Below are positions 18,849 to 27,060 of a stretch of 64,000 nt of DNA, piece after piece (within the stretch, counting starts at the first letter, position 1; each line of letters starts with the position of its first letter). The stretch spans positions 98,795-162,794 of the forward strand of contig CAUYUJ010004313.1 of assembly GCA_963575745.1 (NCBI GenBank). Reading direction: 5' to 3'. This stretch comes from Prorocentrum cordatum. Its lineage: Eukaryota > Sar > Dinophyceae > Prorocentrales > Prorocentraceae. The position numbers were made by a program, and so were the translations under genes. Under the pieces are notes generated by a model. It ran no database searches, was not told the origin of the DNA, and worked only from the letters and a program-made list of their open reading frames with translations.

Positions 18849-18868
18849 ACCCTTACTGAAGTAGTCGA
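18788..18868 (-). repeat. E1 split repeat A1
   Basis: 81 bp identical to 12460-12540; minus-strand 5' end of the element, TCGACTACTTCAGTAAGGG. Confidence 0.95.
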
Positions 18869-18966
18869 AGGTGGAGGAGGAGGAGGAGGAGGAGGAGGAG
18901 GAGGTGGACGACGAGGAGGAGGAGGAGGAGGAGGAGGAGGAGGAGGAGGAGGAGGAGGAGGAGGAC
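18869..18966 (+). repeat. AGG microsatellite, right part
   Basis: AGGTGGAGGAGG onward, (GGA)n with GGTGGACGACGAGG interruptions; continuation of the tract cut by E1. Confidence 0.9.
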
Positions 18967-19318
18967 TGCTCTTCCTCATCTGCCTCCTCGTCCTTATGCT
19001 CCCTCCCTGCGCCTGGCTCCTCGCCCTCCCCACCACCTGGCCGCTCGCGAGGCCCAAGGCAAGAAAATCATAAATCGCAGGGCCTCATCGGCGCGAGAGA
19101 GCAGCGCAGCGGGGCCAGCAACGCACGCGGGGCAGGGCGCACCGGCCGTTGAGGCCGCCCCGTCGGTCTGCCCTCCAAGTTCCCTCCCCGTCTGTCCTCC
19201 TCCCTTCGGGCGGCCTTCGGGCGGGTGGCAGTGGGGGGTGACCTGAAGGGGGGGTGGAGAAAGGACCCCTTTAGGGGCCCTTATCCACCCTTCATCCAGG
19301 TCAGCCCCCATAAGACGA
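18967..19318. other. no gene recognised
   Basis: CTC- and CCCT-rich flank after the AGG tract, then a GGGCGGCCTTCGGGCGG stretch. No family seen. Confidence 0.4.
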
Positions 19319-19478
19319 TGCCAGGACGAGGATCAAATCGGGTGAGGACAAATCGAGACTCTCTGAGATCCGTCGGCTCTGGAAGATGTCCACGGCGCCG
19401 CGGCCTTCTCAGAGCGTTCCGGGACGCTCCGAGAGCATCCTGGAACGCTCTGCAACGGATTTGTCCTCGCGTTTGCTC
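19319..19478 (+). repeat. dispersed repeat R6, copy 2
   Basis: Starts near CAGGACGAGGATCAAATCGG and ends CGGATTTGTCCTCGCG, which are approximate inverted ends. The interior has GAGATCCGTCGGCTCTGGAA and GCCTTCTCAGAGCGTTCC with further GAACGCTCTG palindromic halves. Copies are also at 32.11 and 63.81 kb. Confidence 0.7.
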
Positions 19479-19494
19479 CGCCCGACCAGTACCA

Positions 19495-19626
19495 TTAAGT
19501 CGGGCCTGTCCCTCCACAGGGGGAACATTCAAAACTAATCAGAAAATATGTTTTTACCATCTGGGGGGTATGTTTTGACAATATTTTTTTTTTAATCCCC
19601 CCGGTACGCGGACACGCCCGACCTAA
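19495..19626 (-). repeat. MITE-like repeat R1, copy 1
   Basis: Inverted termini TTAAGTCGGGCCTGTCCCTC (left) and TTAGGTCGGGCGTGTCCGCG (reverse complement of the right end). The AT-rich interior includes ATCTGGGGGGTATGTTTTGA. It is 132 bp, opposite in orientation to the copy at 19746. Confidence 0.7.
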
Positions 19627-19745
19627 CATTACCACCCGCCCGCTTCCTGGTCGTGCGTCCGCCCCCGCTGCCCCGCTCCAGCTCCGCCTGCTCCTGTCCG
19701 CCCTCCCATCCCTCGGCAGCAGCGGGTGCGAGGCTCCGCCTACCC

Positions 19746-19906
19746 TTAGGTCGGGCATGTCCCCCTACAGAGGGATTCTGCATGACAAATGAAAAATAAA
19801 TTCAAAATACCCCCAGACGGTCAAAAAATACTCAAAAGATCGTCCCCAGATTATTATTTTTACTATGTTTGAAAATGCCTCGTGTAGAGGGACAGGCCCG
19901 ACTTAA
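19746..19906 (+). repeat. MITE-like repeat R1, copy 2 (best preserved)
   Basis: 161 bp. Left TIR TTAGGTCGGGCATGTCCCCC, right TIR read inward TTAAGTCGGGCCTGTCCCTC. The AT-rich interior has AAAATACCCCCAGACGGTC and ATCGTCCCCAGATTATT. Both ends include TTA(A/G), possibly the target motif. No coding capacity. Confidence 0.8.
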
Positions 19907-20454
19907 GCCTACCCCTGCGCTGCAGCGGCCGCAGCGGCGCCCCTCCCCACCCCCCTGTGTCCCCTCAGGGGCACGGGGGCAGGGGGCTCGGGAGCTTCTG
20001 TCCAGCTGTGCTGGCGAATTGAAGGGGCCCAGGGGCACACAAAGAAATGCACACAAGTCCCAGGGATTCCTCTCATTTTGTCATATTGTCTCGATCTTTG
20101 TCCTCCCCCCCACATGCTCTCCGGGGAATCGACGGCTTGCTGTGCCTGCGTGCTTTCTTGCTTCCCCTCGTGGTGAACGCTTCTCGATCCCCCCCGGCAT
20201 GCCTCAGCATTCGTCTGTATAATCTTCGGCAAGCTTGCAATCCTTGCCGCGCGCCTCCACGTGTGCATGACGTGTCGTCCTCACCCATCCTCCTGCCGGT
20301 GCGCCGTCTGGGCGCGGCATCCTGGTGCTGCCACCGCCGGAGGCATCGAACTTCGGGGGCCTCGGCGGGCGGCGAAGGCCGGAGCACAGCCGTGTCCGCC
20401 GCGCGCCGAGGCGTTCCGAAGCTCGAGCCCCCGGGCGGTGGTGCAGTCGAGGCG
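19907..20454. other. no gene recognised
   Basis: Mixed sequence with overlapping short frames on both strands; no family or repeat recognised. Confidence 0.4.
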
Positions 20455-20598
20455 TTGACCTAAGGAGCCCCAAATAAGGAACGAGGCTCCTTTTCCCCAT
20501 AAGTTCAACCTCAGTTCCCCGTGGAAGACCTCAGGAAAACCCGAGGCACACTTTGAAGCAATCAAGGAGCACCGAGCCCCTCCCCAACGAAAAGGGTT
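20455..20598 (+). repeat. dispersed repeat R8, copy split by E2 (left part)
   Basis: GACCTAAGGAGCCCCAAATA to AACGAAAAGGGTT is collinear with 10468-10612. The remainder (CCTTCTTCAGCGCCCCGACT) lies at 27038, on the other side of E2. Confidence 0.85.
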
Positions 20599-20731
20599 GA
20601 GAGGCCTGCACTCTGTTTTTCAATCAGCAATGTGTCTAATCAACTCTGCCACCGTCTTCGCGAGCTGGCCCTCAACTGGACATGAGAACGCAAGAGAGTA
20701 TATACTCGGCATTATGCGTCAGAAGATTCCC
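20599..20731 (-). repeat. E2 split repeat B2
   Basis: 133-bp copy of B1, forming the 3' end of E2 on the minus strand against the R8 flank. Confidence 0.95.
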
Positions 20732-20786
20732 TATTGAAGCGTGGAGTAAACGACGGCACAGCCCAAGAGAGGGAGAGGGGGGAGGG

Positions 20787-20887
20787 AAGCTTGAGCGAAT
20801 ATATAATGGAACACAGGGGAGCACGGTGAACACGTCCTTGGGCCCCTCAATCCCGTGCCCGTTTGCAAGCACACTCCGCACTAACAT
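20787..20887 (-). repeat. E2 split repeat A2
   Basis: 101-bp copy of A1 with three substitutions; abuts B1, forming the circle-junction arrangement. Confidence 0.95.
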
Positions 20888-21020
20888 GAGAGGCCTGCAC
20901 TCTGTTTTTCAATCAGCAATGTGTCTAATCAACTCTGCCACCGTCTTCACGAGCTGGCCCTCAACTGGACATGAGAACGCAAGAGAGTATATACTCGGCA
21001 TTATGCGTCAGAAGATTCCC
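20888..21020 (-). repeat. E2 split repeat B1
   Basis: 133 bp matching 20599-20731 except TTCACGAG versus TTCGCGAG; contiguous with A2 at 20887|20888. Confidence 0.95.
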
Positions 21021-21044
21021 AAAACGTCCCGAAAGGTAGTGGGC

Positions 21045-21783
21045 TTATGAGTTGATCGTATAGAGGCAGGCTCGTCGGTAGACTGCTGCACTGCAAAGGA
21101 TTTTGGCCAGGAGTTGGGAGAAACGGGGTGGGTATGTTTGGGCCTGGGCAGTCATACGTTTCCCTTCCAACTCGACGTGAGGCTTTCCTGAGAAACAGCC
21201 TTGTCCTCGACCGTGGCAGACATATTTATCACACATGGTATCATCGATCGGGTCGCAGTTGCCGAACATGAGCTCAGTGCGCTTACGCCATGGAGTACCG
21301 AAAGCACACTGGTCGATAGTCTTAACGTACACCCTGGGGTCCTTCGCGAATTGCAAGAAACCAGGAGCCCACCAAAGCAAACTTGTCGAAGGGTTTTCAA
21401 CGGCCCACGGGATACCAAGAACATGGATGCACTTGATAAGCTTGAGGAACTTCGGGCCTGGAGGTTTCCAGTCCTGAGGGCTTCCATGTCGTTGTCCGAG
21501 AAAGGTTTGGCCGGCTTGGTAACACCCCAGGGCTCGGATCGCGAGCGCATTACATTGGTTCTGTGGCGTGCGACACCCCACGAACGGCATTCAATAGCGA
21601 TCATGACCGCCACGAGCTTATTGTCTTTAGCCTCTGAGCACAAGAGCTGGATATTCCTTAGGACCGTCAGGTCCAGAGAGTCAGAGATGGACTTGTCCCA
21701 CAGGCGGGCTCGGATACCGCACCTGCCTGCCGCGCGCCCGACGCCGCCTGCGCCGCCGAACAGATCAGCTAGGTACGGCGTCG
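21045..21783 (-). CDS. E2 C-terminal methyltransferase-like domain (two frames)
   Basis: Codons from 21783 in the long RT frame give ATPYLADLFGGAGGVGRAAG and AIECRSWGVARHRTN. The frame then shifts near 21470 into the 181-codon frame ending at 21045, giving LGIPWAVENPSTSLLW (ENP box), DQCAFGTPWRKRTELMFG and GCFSGKPHVELEGK, which match E1 and E3. The domain has Rossmann motif I, a Cys motif and an ENP motif in the order of C5-cytosine methyltransferases, but the Cys context is EC here, not PC. Activity is uncertain; the single frameshift may be mutation or sequence error. Confidence 0.7.
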
Positions 21784-24634
21784 CTTCTTTGGGGCTGAGC
21801 TCTGGGTGACGGGCGGCGCGATGGCCGAGGGGTCGGTCTGGCCGCACAAAAGGGCCCCGAGCTGGAGCTCGCGCCTGTGCACGTGAGACGCCAACGAGCC
21901 GGTCAGCATGCCCGCGCTGTCGGCGACCGTGGCCATCGTGTCGTACCTCAACACCGACCTGTCCGCTTTCCATTTTTTTGAGCTTTTGGTCCCGGCTCTT
22001 GCGCGGTACTTCATGGCGGCGTCGGTGGAGAAGTTTGAGTGCCCTGCCTGATAGGGCGCGGCCGTCAGCCCGAGCTCCTCGCAGACGATTCTGAACTGGT
22101 GCGTGTAGCTGCTGCACGTGAAGTTGAAGACCTTGGACTTCGAGTCCCCAGCTTGGAGCGCCGCCAGCACCGACGACAGGAAGGGCACCCACTCGCCACT
22201 CAGGTCGATGATCTTGTCCGTCGCGCATGTCCTGGACGCCGCTCCCCGCTCCTGCCAAAATGCGAAGCAGATCCATGAGGCAGAGGGTCCGTGCGCTGGT
22301 GCAAAGAGATCTTCCTTCAACGGCTTCAGCTGTTCCGCCGGCCGCATGTAGGTCACTGGCATGAACGGCGTGTAGACCTTCGTGTTCCAGCAATTGGCGC
22401 GGCACAGCTCCCAAATGTTGGCCGCCCAGATGCTGAAGGCCAGGGGGCGGAGCGATCGCGGCAGACGGCGGCGCCTCCATCCCTTCAAAGCTCGATAACG
22501 GCGGGATAGATGAGGACCACCGTGGCGTCCGAGACCGGACAAGGAATGCTCCAACCCGGCCGCGAGCTCTGCGCCCTTGCTGAGGTTCTCGCCCTGGTCG
22601 AAAGGCCCTTGAGGCTGCCGCCCCACCAAGGCGTCCACCTCGACAGCCACGCCGAGAGGCTCGTCCAACTCGCGGGCCCGAGCTCGCCAGGTGTACACCT
22701 CCTCGTGGTACTGGATCTCCGTCTTCGCCTGCGCCGTGCTTGAACCCAGCGGCAAAAGGCCCAGTCCTTGTAGGCGGCTCGCTTCCACGGGCCGGCGTAC
22801 TCGCTCCAGACGTGGGGCCGACAACACTCGCGTGCGGCGGGTCGGCAGCGCTCGGACCTGGACTGTGTCGGAGGTCGCGTCGCTCTCCTCGACCACGTTC
22901 GAGGCCTCCTCGTCGTTCGTCTCGTCGAGGGCCGGCGCGTTGTGCTCCTTCGGGGCCGGCGCGAGCTTCGCCATCAGCATATCCCCGGGCTGTAAGCGAC
23001 GGGAACGGGTCGGCCTGCGGGGTGGAGGAGTTGACACTGTCGCCGCTAAACTCCTCGAAGCCGCTGGTGTCGAGGGCGCAGCTGCCGACCCTGCTGGCAG
23101 CAGGTCTGCCCGCGCCTTCGCCCGAGGAACCGCCCAGGCTGGCCAAAGGGTCGGCCCTCTCATCCTCACATCTGAGCGGGTACGGATTGATGCCAGAAGC
23201 GCCAGCACCGTCGGGAACAGAACGTGAGCCAACATGCTCTACTGAGAAGCGACGAGAGGGTTCATCAGCCGTATTCCACTCAGATGGCATCCATCGAAAA
23301 CATGTACGCAGCCCAAGAGCCAGGCACCACGATCCCATGCGTCTCATACACATCAGGGTCCTGAAGTCCGTGGTGCGCCCTCGGGCGAAAGACAGGCAAA
23401 CCCCCATATTGTCAACCAAGAAGAGCACCCTCGCGCTTCTGACATTGTACTCGCTCACCAGCGCCTGGAATCCCAACAGGAGGGCTCTGGCTTCCAAGGT
23501 AAAGATGCCCTCGTCAGAATATTTCCACGGACCTGCCAGAAGGGTGCCCCAGCGGGCCCTCGTGAGCACTGCGTGGGGGACCTCCGGAAAATCCGAGTCG
23601 ACGTCGTACGGCCGCTCAGACTCGCCCTCCTCCTCGTCGGACCCCAGCCCCCCCAAGCTTCCGAAAAACCTGGCCCGAGCAGAAACTCCAGGAAGCCTCC
23701 GAAAACGACCTCTCTCCAAGATCCCCCCCACCTCCGAGACGTCCTGGGTGTCCCACTCCGAGACCGTGGCCCCGAACCCCTCCTCTGAGGCGTCAGTCGC
23801 CACGACGTTTGGGGACCAGGGTAAAGTCCACGAAGCATCCATCAAGAACAGCAGAGAGGCTGCAGCCGACACCTCCTGTCTAGCTGTGTCCCACAAAGGC
23901 ATGGGCGTGGCGTAGTACTTATTTATGAACGCGTAGATACTCCTGAAAACGCTCATCATGCTACGATTGATCAGCGCACAGAATGCGAGGTGACCCAACA
24001 ACACTTCCCAGACCCGACCGGGCACCTTCCGACACGACAGGGCGTAAAGGACCCCTTGACGTGCTTTCCACAGCCTAGCAGGCGCGAACAAGACTCCAAG
24101 CTTCTCAAGATCCACATGAGTCCCAAGAGCCTTCACGGAATTGACGCTCACCTCATGTTCATGGGTCACCAAGCCCGCCTCCTCAAAGCGGGCCGCCGCG
24201 TCGGACAGAATAGCCGATGTGTGGGAGGGGTCGCATGAGAGAACGCCCAGGTTGTCGACGTAGAGGTAATGACAGACCCCTGATCCCTCGAGGACCGCCC
24301 CCTTCTCGTGGCCCGTGTCCGACTCGACGAAGCTGAAGACCCCTGGCTCACCGCGATCTCGAAGATGGACCGAACCGCGAAGGCCAGGGACCCCACCCAG
24401 ACGATGCTCCCCGGCCTGCTGACAGAAGTAAAGAGACCAAGAGAACCCCATTGGAAGAGACGCCCCGCAGATGTCGATGCAGTCATCGATCCCCGAGATC
24501 TTCCCGCCGACGATGTCGCCTACTGCCTTCAACTCCCCAGCCGTGGCGACACCGAGACCAAAGTAACTGGCTAGTCCCGGAGGAAGACGAAAACGATGAA
24601 ACGCGTCCTTTACATCCGCCAGCCCCAGGGACAT
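21152..24634 (-). CDS. E2 RT palm, RNase H, and start of methyltransferase-like domain
   Basis: A 1,160-codon frame, in phase with the upstream RT piece. Motif A is LADVKDAFHRFRLP; motif B is ASLPMGFSWSLYFCQ; motif C is HYLYVDNLGVLSCD, again YVDN. RNase H: NVVATDASEEGFGATVSEWD, LEARALLLGFQALV, VLFLVDNMGVCLSFARGRT, RWMPSEWNTADEPSRR. From about 23240 to 21790 the frame is open but overlies the recombinase frame. It then reads PYLADLFGGAGGVGRAAGR (motif I-like) and AIECRSWGVARHRTN (conserved Cys). Near 21470 the conserved reading moves to the frame of 21590-21045, so the last about 100 codons here are out of phase. Confidence 0.8.
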   Translation of the reverse strand: MSLGLADVKDAFHRFRLPPGLASYFGLGVATAGELKAVGDIVGGKISGIDDCIDICGASLPMGFSWSLYFCQQAGEHRLGGVPGLRGSVHLRDRGEPGVFSFVESDTGHEKGAVLEGSGVCHYLYVDNLGVLSCDPSHTSAILSDAAARFEEAGLVTHEHEVSVNSVKALGTHVDLEKLGVLFAPARLWKARQGVLYALSCRKVPGRVWEVLLGHLAFCALINRSMMSVFRSIYAFINKYYATPMPLWDTARQEVSAAASLLFLMDASWTLPWSPNVVATDASEEGFGATVSEWDTQDVSEVGGILERGRFRRLPGVSARARFFGSLGGLGSDEEEGESERPYDVDSDFPEVPHAVLTRARWGTLLAGPWKYSDEGIFTLEARALLLGFQALVSEYNVRSARVLFLVDNMGVCLSFARGRTTDFRTLMCMRRMGSWCLALGLRTCFRWMPSEWNTADEPSRRFSVEHVGSRSVPDGAGASGINPYPLRCEDERADPLASLGGSSGEGAGRPAASRVGSCALDTSGFEEFSGDSVNSSTPQADPFPSLTARGYADGEARAGPEGAQRAGPRRDERRGGLERGRGERRDLRHSPGPSAADPPHASVVGPTSGASTPARGSEPPTRTGPFAAGFKHGAGEDGDPVPRGGVHLASSGPRVGRASRRGCRGGRLGGAAASRAFRPGREPQQGRRARGRVGAFLVRSRTPRWSSSIPPLSSFEGMEAPPSAAIAPPPGLQHLGGQHLGAVPRQLLEHEGLHAVHASDLHAAGGTAEAVEGRSLCTSARTLCLMDLLRILAGAGSGVQDMRDGQDHRPEWRVGALPVVGAGGAPSWGLEVQGLQLHVQQLHAPVQNRLRGARADGRALSGRALKLLHRRRHEVPRKSRDQKLKKMESGQVGVEVRHDGHGRRQRGHADRLVGVSRAQARAPARGPFVRPDRPLGHRAARHPELSPKEATPYLADLFGGAGGVGRAAGRCGIRARLWDKSISDSLDLTVLRNIQLLCSEAKDNKLVAVMIAIECRSWGVARHRTNVMRSRSEPWGVTKPAKPFSDNDMEALRTGNLQARSSSSLSSASMFLVSRGPLKTLRQVCFGGLLVSCNSRRTPGCTLRLSTSVLSVLHGVSALSSCSATATRSMIPCVINMSATVEDKAVSQESLTSSWKGNV
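21769..23235 (-). CDS. E2 tyrosine recombinase, apparently complete
   Basis: A 488-codon frame, +1 relative to RT/RNase H. The N-terminal half is a charged linker. The catalytic core starts near 22500: VTYMRPAEQLKPL gives the first Arg; KVFNFTCSSYTHQF; PYQAGHSNFSTDAAMKYRA supplies the conserved His; KKWKADRSVLRYDT supplies the Trp/Arg and the nucleophilic Tyr in the RY context seen in DIRS/Ngaro recombinases. It ends KKRRRT, a basic tail, with TAG at 21771-21769 inside the methyltransferase-like frame (CCGTACCTAGCTG: RRT-stop in one frame, PYLA in the other). It would integrate the circular element DNA. Confidence 0.85.
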   Translation of the reverse strand: MLAHVLFPTVLALLASIRTRSDVRMRGPTLWPAWAVPRAKARADLLPAGSAAAPSTPAASRSLAATVSTPPPRRPTRSRRLQPGDMLMAKLAPAPKEHNAPALDETNDEEASNVVEESDATSDTVQVRALPTRRTRVLSAPRLERVRRPVEASRLQGLGLLPLGSSTAQAKTEIQYHEEVYTWRARARELDEPLGVAVEVDALVGRQPQGPFDQGENLSKGAELAAGLEHSLSGLGRHGGPHLSRRYRALKGWRRRRLPRSLRPLAFSIWAANIWELCRANCWNTKVYTPFMPVTYMRPAEQLKPLKEDLFAPAHGPSASWICFAFWQERGAASRTCATDKIIDLSGEWVPFLSSVLAALQAGDSKSKVFNFTCSSYTHQFRIVCEELGLTAAPYQAGHSNFSTDAAMKYRARAGTKSSKKWKADRSVLRYDTMATVADSAGMLTGSLASHVHRRELQLGALLCGQTDPSAIAPPVTQSSAPKKRRRT

Positions 24635-24649
24635 CTGGGCGCTACGAAA

Positions 24650-25639
24650 TTAATCAGGAGTGAGACTGGAGCAACCTGGAGGGAGAGAGACCTCGATCCT
24701 AGCGAGGCTCTCCGAAGAACAAAGATGGACCCCTGGGGGCTCGGCGAATCGCCTGTTTGCCCTACGCGCGTCGATGATGAGACGACTCTTGCTTTTGCCG
24801 GTCTTCTTTACAAAGAACATACCGACATGCTCCTGAGACGAGCCCGCTGGCAGAAGCGTGACCAGCCCGACCCGCAGGAGCGCCCGCATCAGCCGCAGAA
24901 ACTTGCGGCGGCTACGAGCCAGCACAGGGTCCCAATAAGGAGTTATAGCGGGCAGCGACTCCTGTCGCTCCAAAAAGTCCGAAGAGGGGCGCAGCATGTG
25001 CTCGTAGTTCTGCTCCAAGTATTGGCTTGCCTCCGGGCCCACAACCTCCTGCACCGAGGGGGCGCCTACGAGGCTGTCAGGTAGGCTCACAGAGGCAACA
25101 TTGGAGAAACTGGCAAGGTTGTGTCCACCGGGCTCTGCATCATACACAGCTCGGCCGTGCAGCAGCTCCAAAAAAGCCGCTCGCCGGCTAGGGATCGCGA
25201 CGTCCGAAGTCAAAAGGGGCAAAATCTTCCCCCGCACGCGCGCATGCACACTAGCCTGTTCTGGGGTGCGCGGCGGCCCGTACTCGGGCGGATGCCGATC
25301 CCCAGCCATCCAATTCAAAGCCTTCACAGTTGCGTTGACGTCTGCATTCAGGCGTCGCAGATGGCCTTTCAGGCCCGAGGCCTGTCGGCCACGCCCGCTG
25401 GGCATGGTGGGCGCGGGGGCGAGGGGAATGGGGAAGAGCGGCAACATGGCGACGCGCCTCACTCGCTCGTCGTCAGCCGCCGGATCTAAGCCTCCAGCGT
25501 CGGCTCGACCACGGCCGGCGCCGGCCGCGACCATCGCCCCAGGGCCTGAGCCTTCCCCGCCTCCGCGCCAGCCCACTTCACGTCCTCCCAATCGGCGCGG
25601 CCAGGGGTCCCTGCCGAGTGGGCCTCGATGATCTGGCAC
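24650..25639 (-). CDS. E2 reverse transcriptase, N-terminal part
   Basis: A 329-codon frame with RT fingers near its end: LVTLLPAGSSQEHVGMFFVK and KSKSRLIIDARRANRRFAEP (equivalent to GDLRLILDGRR in E1). The N-terminal portion is a linker starting within the Gag overlap. It stops at TAA 24652-24650 after SLTPD, and the same frame continues five codons later into motif A, so a single nonsense codon interrupts RT. Confidence 0.8.
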   Translation of the reverse strand: MPDHRGPLGRDPWPRRLGGREVGWRGGGEGSGPGAMVAAGAGRGRADAGGLDPAADDERVRRVAMLPLFPIPLAPAPTMPSGRGRQASGLKGHLRRLNADVNATVKALNWMAGDRHPPEYGPPRTPEQASVHARVRGKILPLLTSDVAIPSRRAAFLELLHGRAVYDAEPGGHNLASFSNVASVSLPDSLVGAPSVQEVVGPEASQYLEQNYEHMLRPSSDFLERQESLPAITPYWDPVLARSRRKFLRLMRALLRVGLVTLLPAGSSQEHVGMFFVKKTGKSKSRLIIDARRANRRFAEPPGVHLCSSESLARIEVSLPPGCSSLTPD

Positions 25640-26439
25640 ACCCTCGTCGGCATGGCCTCGACTCTCGCAAGGGAAGGGCCGTTGACCTGGCCGTAGCCGC
25701 CGCTCAGGTAGAGGCTCCTCGGCAGCAGCTTCATCTCGATGCCCGCGCGCTCCTGCGGGCTCACGTCCGAATCTCGACGCCAGATGGGAAGGAAACGGCG
25801 GGGGTCGCCTCCCTGACGCTGGATGTTCTTGAGCGACGACAACGTCACAGGAGGCCCTTCATGGTACTTCTCCCGCTCACCGAAATGGCCGTACGAGATC
25901 TCCGCGCAGACTAACCGCCAGTCCTGGTGCCGCTCCCCGTGCTCGTCGTGGCTCACCGTCAGGGTCCTCGCATCCACACCAGCTGGGGACGTCTTCGTGC
26001 CACCGTCTAGGGCATCGCTCAGGCGGCCCTCCAGCCCTCCACCCGCCTTCATGGCGGCGGCCTCGTCATCCAAGATCCTGGGCACCCGCATGTGCCCCGT
26101 GTCAAGGAAGGTCACGACGATGGAGATCGGCACTCGCTTCACTGGCATCGGCCGACGACTGACTTCTAGAGCCCTCGCGTACTCCCCCGCATCAGAGGAC
26201 GGGTGCCGTTCTCGTCCGAAGCGGGGATGCACCGGGCCGATGATCAGCGACGTGACGTCAGATGGCGGGGCAGCCGGCGTGGCCAGCGCCGGGGCCGCCG
26301 CGCCTGGCGCAACGCCCGGCACCGCGCGGCCGTCATCCACCACCAGCGGCATGTGCTGCAGCGTGATGGCCTCGTGCGCCGGCCCCCGACGCCTGGTGAT
26401 CCCGAACGCCTCGCCCTCTGCCAGTTTGATCTGCTCCAC
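25486..26439 (-). CDS. E2 Gag-like protein
   Basis: A 317-codon frame; the reading probably enters upstream by a frame change at 26474, because the codons from there (FGAAPDASELVEQIKLAEG) are already plausible. The core resembles the E1 and E3 Gag-like ORFs: DARTLTVSHDEHGERHQDWR against GDARLLSV of E1, PPVTLSSLKNIQRQGGDPRR, then a helical end LARVEAMPTRVCQIIEAHS. Similarity to E1/E3 is weaker than between those two. It overlaps the RT ORF by about 150 bases in another frame, so RT expression would need a frame change or internal start. No zinc knuckle. Confidence 0.6.
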   Translation of the reverse strand: MEQIKLAEGEAFGITRRRGPAHEAITLQHMPLVVDDGRAVPGVAPGAAAPALATPAAPPSDVTSLIIGPVHPRFGRERHPSSDAGEYARALEVSRRPMPVKRVPISIVVTFLDTGHMRVPRILDDEAAAMKAGGGLEGRLSDALDGGTKTSPAGVDARTLTVSHDEHGERHQDWRLVCAEISYGHFGEREKYHEGPPVTLSSLKNIQRQGGDPRRFLPIWRRDSDVSPQERAGIEMKLLPRSLYLSGGYGQVNGPSLARVEAMPTRVCQIIEAHSAGTPGRADWEDVKWAGAEAGKAQALGRWSRPAPAVVEPTLEA

Positions 26440-26470
26440 CAGCTCGGACGCGTCGGGCGCGGCACCGAAC

Positions 26471-27037
26471 TCATAGAAGTGCCCCTTTCATCGGATCCAG
26501 AAGCTCCACGCCGGGAACGAGGTGAGCCGCCATCGCTATCCGCTCGTGCCAGTAAGTGTCGTCCTCATACCAAACAGCGAACCGCATGACCGGTCCGAGC
26601 TCACGCATAAACTCCTCCTCCTCGAGCGCCGTCTGCAGCCCCGCCAGTCGCTCCTCCAGGCGGACCACCGTCAGGTGGGTCTCCGCCAGCTCCTTGGGCA
26701 CCTCGCCCAGTCCGAGAGCCGCAGAGCCCCCGGGCGGCCCCGAGTCCGGAGCCGCTGCCGTCAACACGCAGTCGGGACGAATCAGCGCTGGGCAGAAGGG
26801 GGCCGGGCGCACCGGCTGCGGGCAGATGAGCGTGGGCGTCGAGCTCCAGATCCCTAGCGCCACCGCCACATGGACCGCGACCGCCGCCGCGGCAGTCTGG
26901 GGCCCGCACGGGGGGCCCATGCGAGCGAACCTGTGAAAGCTTGAGCGAATATATAATGGAATACAGGGGAGCACGGTGAACACGTCGTTGGGCCCCTCAA
27001 TCCCGTGCCCGTTTGCAAGCACACTCCGCACCAACAT
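26471..27037 (-). CDS. E2 ORF1, membrane segment plus coiled coil
   Basis: A 188-codon frame whose first ATG is the first base of A1; a second in-frame ATG at 26920 (MGPPCGPQT) lies just past A1 and may be the true start. After it come a hydrophobic Ala/Val segment (AAAAVAVHVAVALGIW), a Cys-Pro region (LICPQP, FCPALIRPDC), and a charged helix (LEERLAGLQTALEEEEFMRE) suggesting a coiled coil. E3 has a Cys-Pro-rich ORF with a membrane segment in the same place, so this looks like a conserved small membrane protein of the family. It ends ATGA at 26474-26471, where reading shifts to the Gag-like frame (KGHFYEFGAAPDASELVEQI). Its role is unknown. Confidence 0.6.
   Translation of the reverse strand: MLVRSVLANGHGIEGPNDVFTVLPCIPLYIRSSFHRFARMGPPCGPQTAAAAVAVHVAVALGIWSSTPTLICPQPVRPAPFCPALIRPDCVLTAAAPDSGPPGGSAALGLGEVPKELAETHLTVVRLEERLAGLQTALEEEEFMRELGPVMRFAVWYEDDTYWHERIAMAAHLVPGVELLDPMKGALL
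26937..27037 (-). repeat. E2 split repeat A1
   Basis: 101 bp, minus-strand 5' end starting ATGTTGGTGCGGAGTGTGC; pairs with 20787-20887. Confidence 0.95.
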
Positions 27038-27060
27038 CCTTCTTCAGCGCCCCGACTGTA
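27038..27060 (+). repeat. dispersed repeat R8, right part after E2
   Basis: CCTTCTTCAGCGCCCCGACT continues the R8 copy interrupted at 20598, matching 10613-10635. Confidence 0.85.

Larger units (their letters stand above)
12291..18868 (-). mobile_element. E1: Ngaro-type tyrosine-recombinase retroelement
   Basis: A 6,578-bp element read on the minus strand with split direct repeats: A1 18788-18868, ORFs, B1 12541-12661, A2 12460-12540, a 48-bp spacer, and B2 12291-12411. The A copies are identical over 81 bp and the B copies differ at one base of 121. This A1-ORFs-B1-A2-B2 layout is the known Ngaro/VIPER class arrangement and goes with replication through a circle and insertion by a tyrosine recombinase. 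The coding order is ORF1, Gag-like, RT, RNase H, YR, methyltransferase-like domain. AGG repeat lies on both sides and there is no evident target duplication. Several stops and frameshifts interrupt the coding part although the terminal repeats are almost unmutated. Confidence 0.9.
20599..27037 (-). mobile_element. E2: Ngaro-type tyrosine-recombinase retroelement (most complete)
   Basis: A 6,439-bp element on the minus strand: A1 26937-27037, ORFs, B1 20888-21020, A2 20787-20887, spacer 20732-20786, B2 20599-20731. The A copies differ at 3 of 101 bases and the B copies at 1 of 133. Ends are fixed by the empty R8 copy at 10612|10613: R8 sequence flanks E2 as GGGTT|...|CCTTC with no target duplication. 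Coding order: ORF1 (membrane), Gag-like, RT, RNase H, tyrosine recombinase, methyltransferase-like. This copy has the only recombinase with a recognisable H...R...Y end. One in-frame TAA lies in RT and one frameshift in the methyltransferase-like part. Confidence 0.93.
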
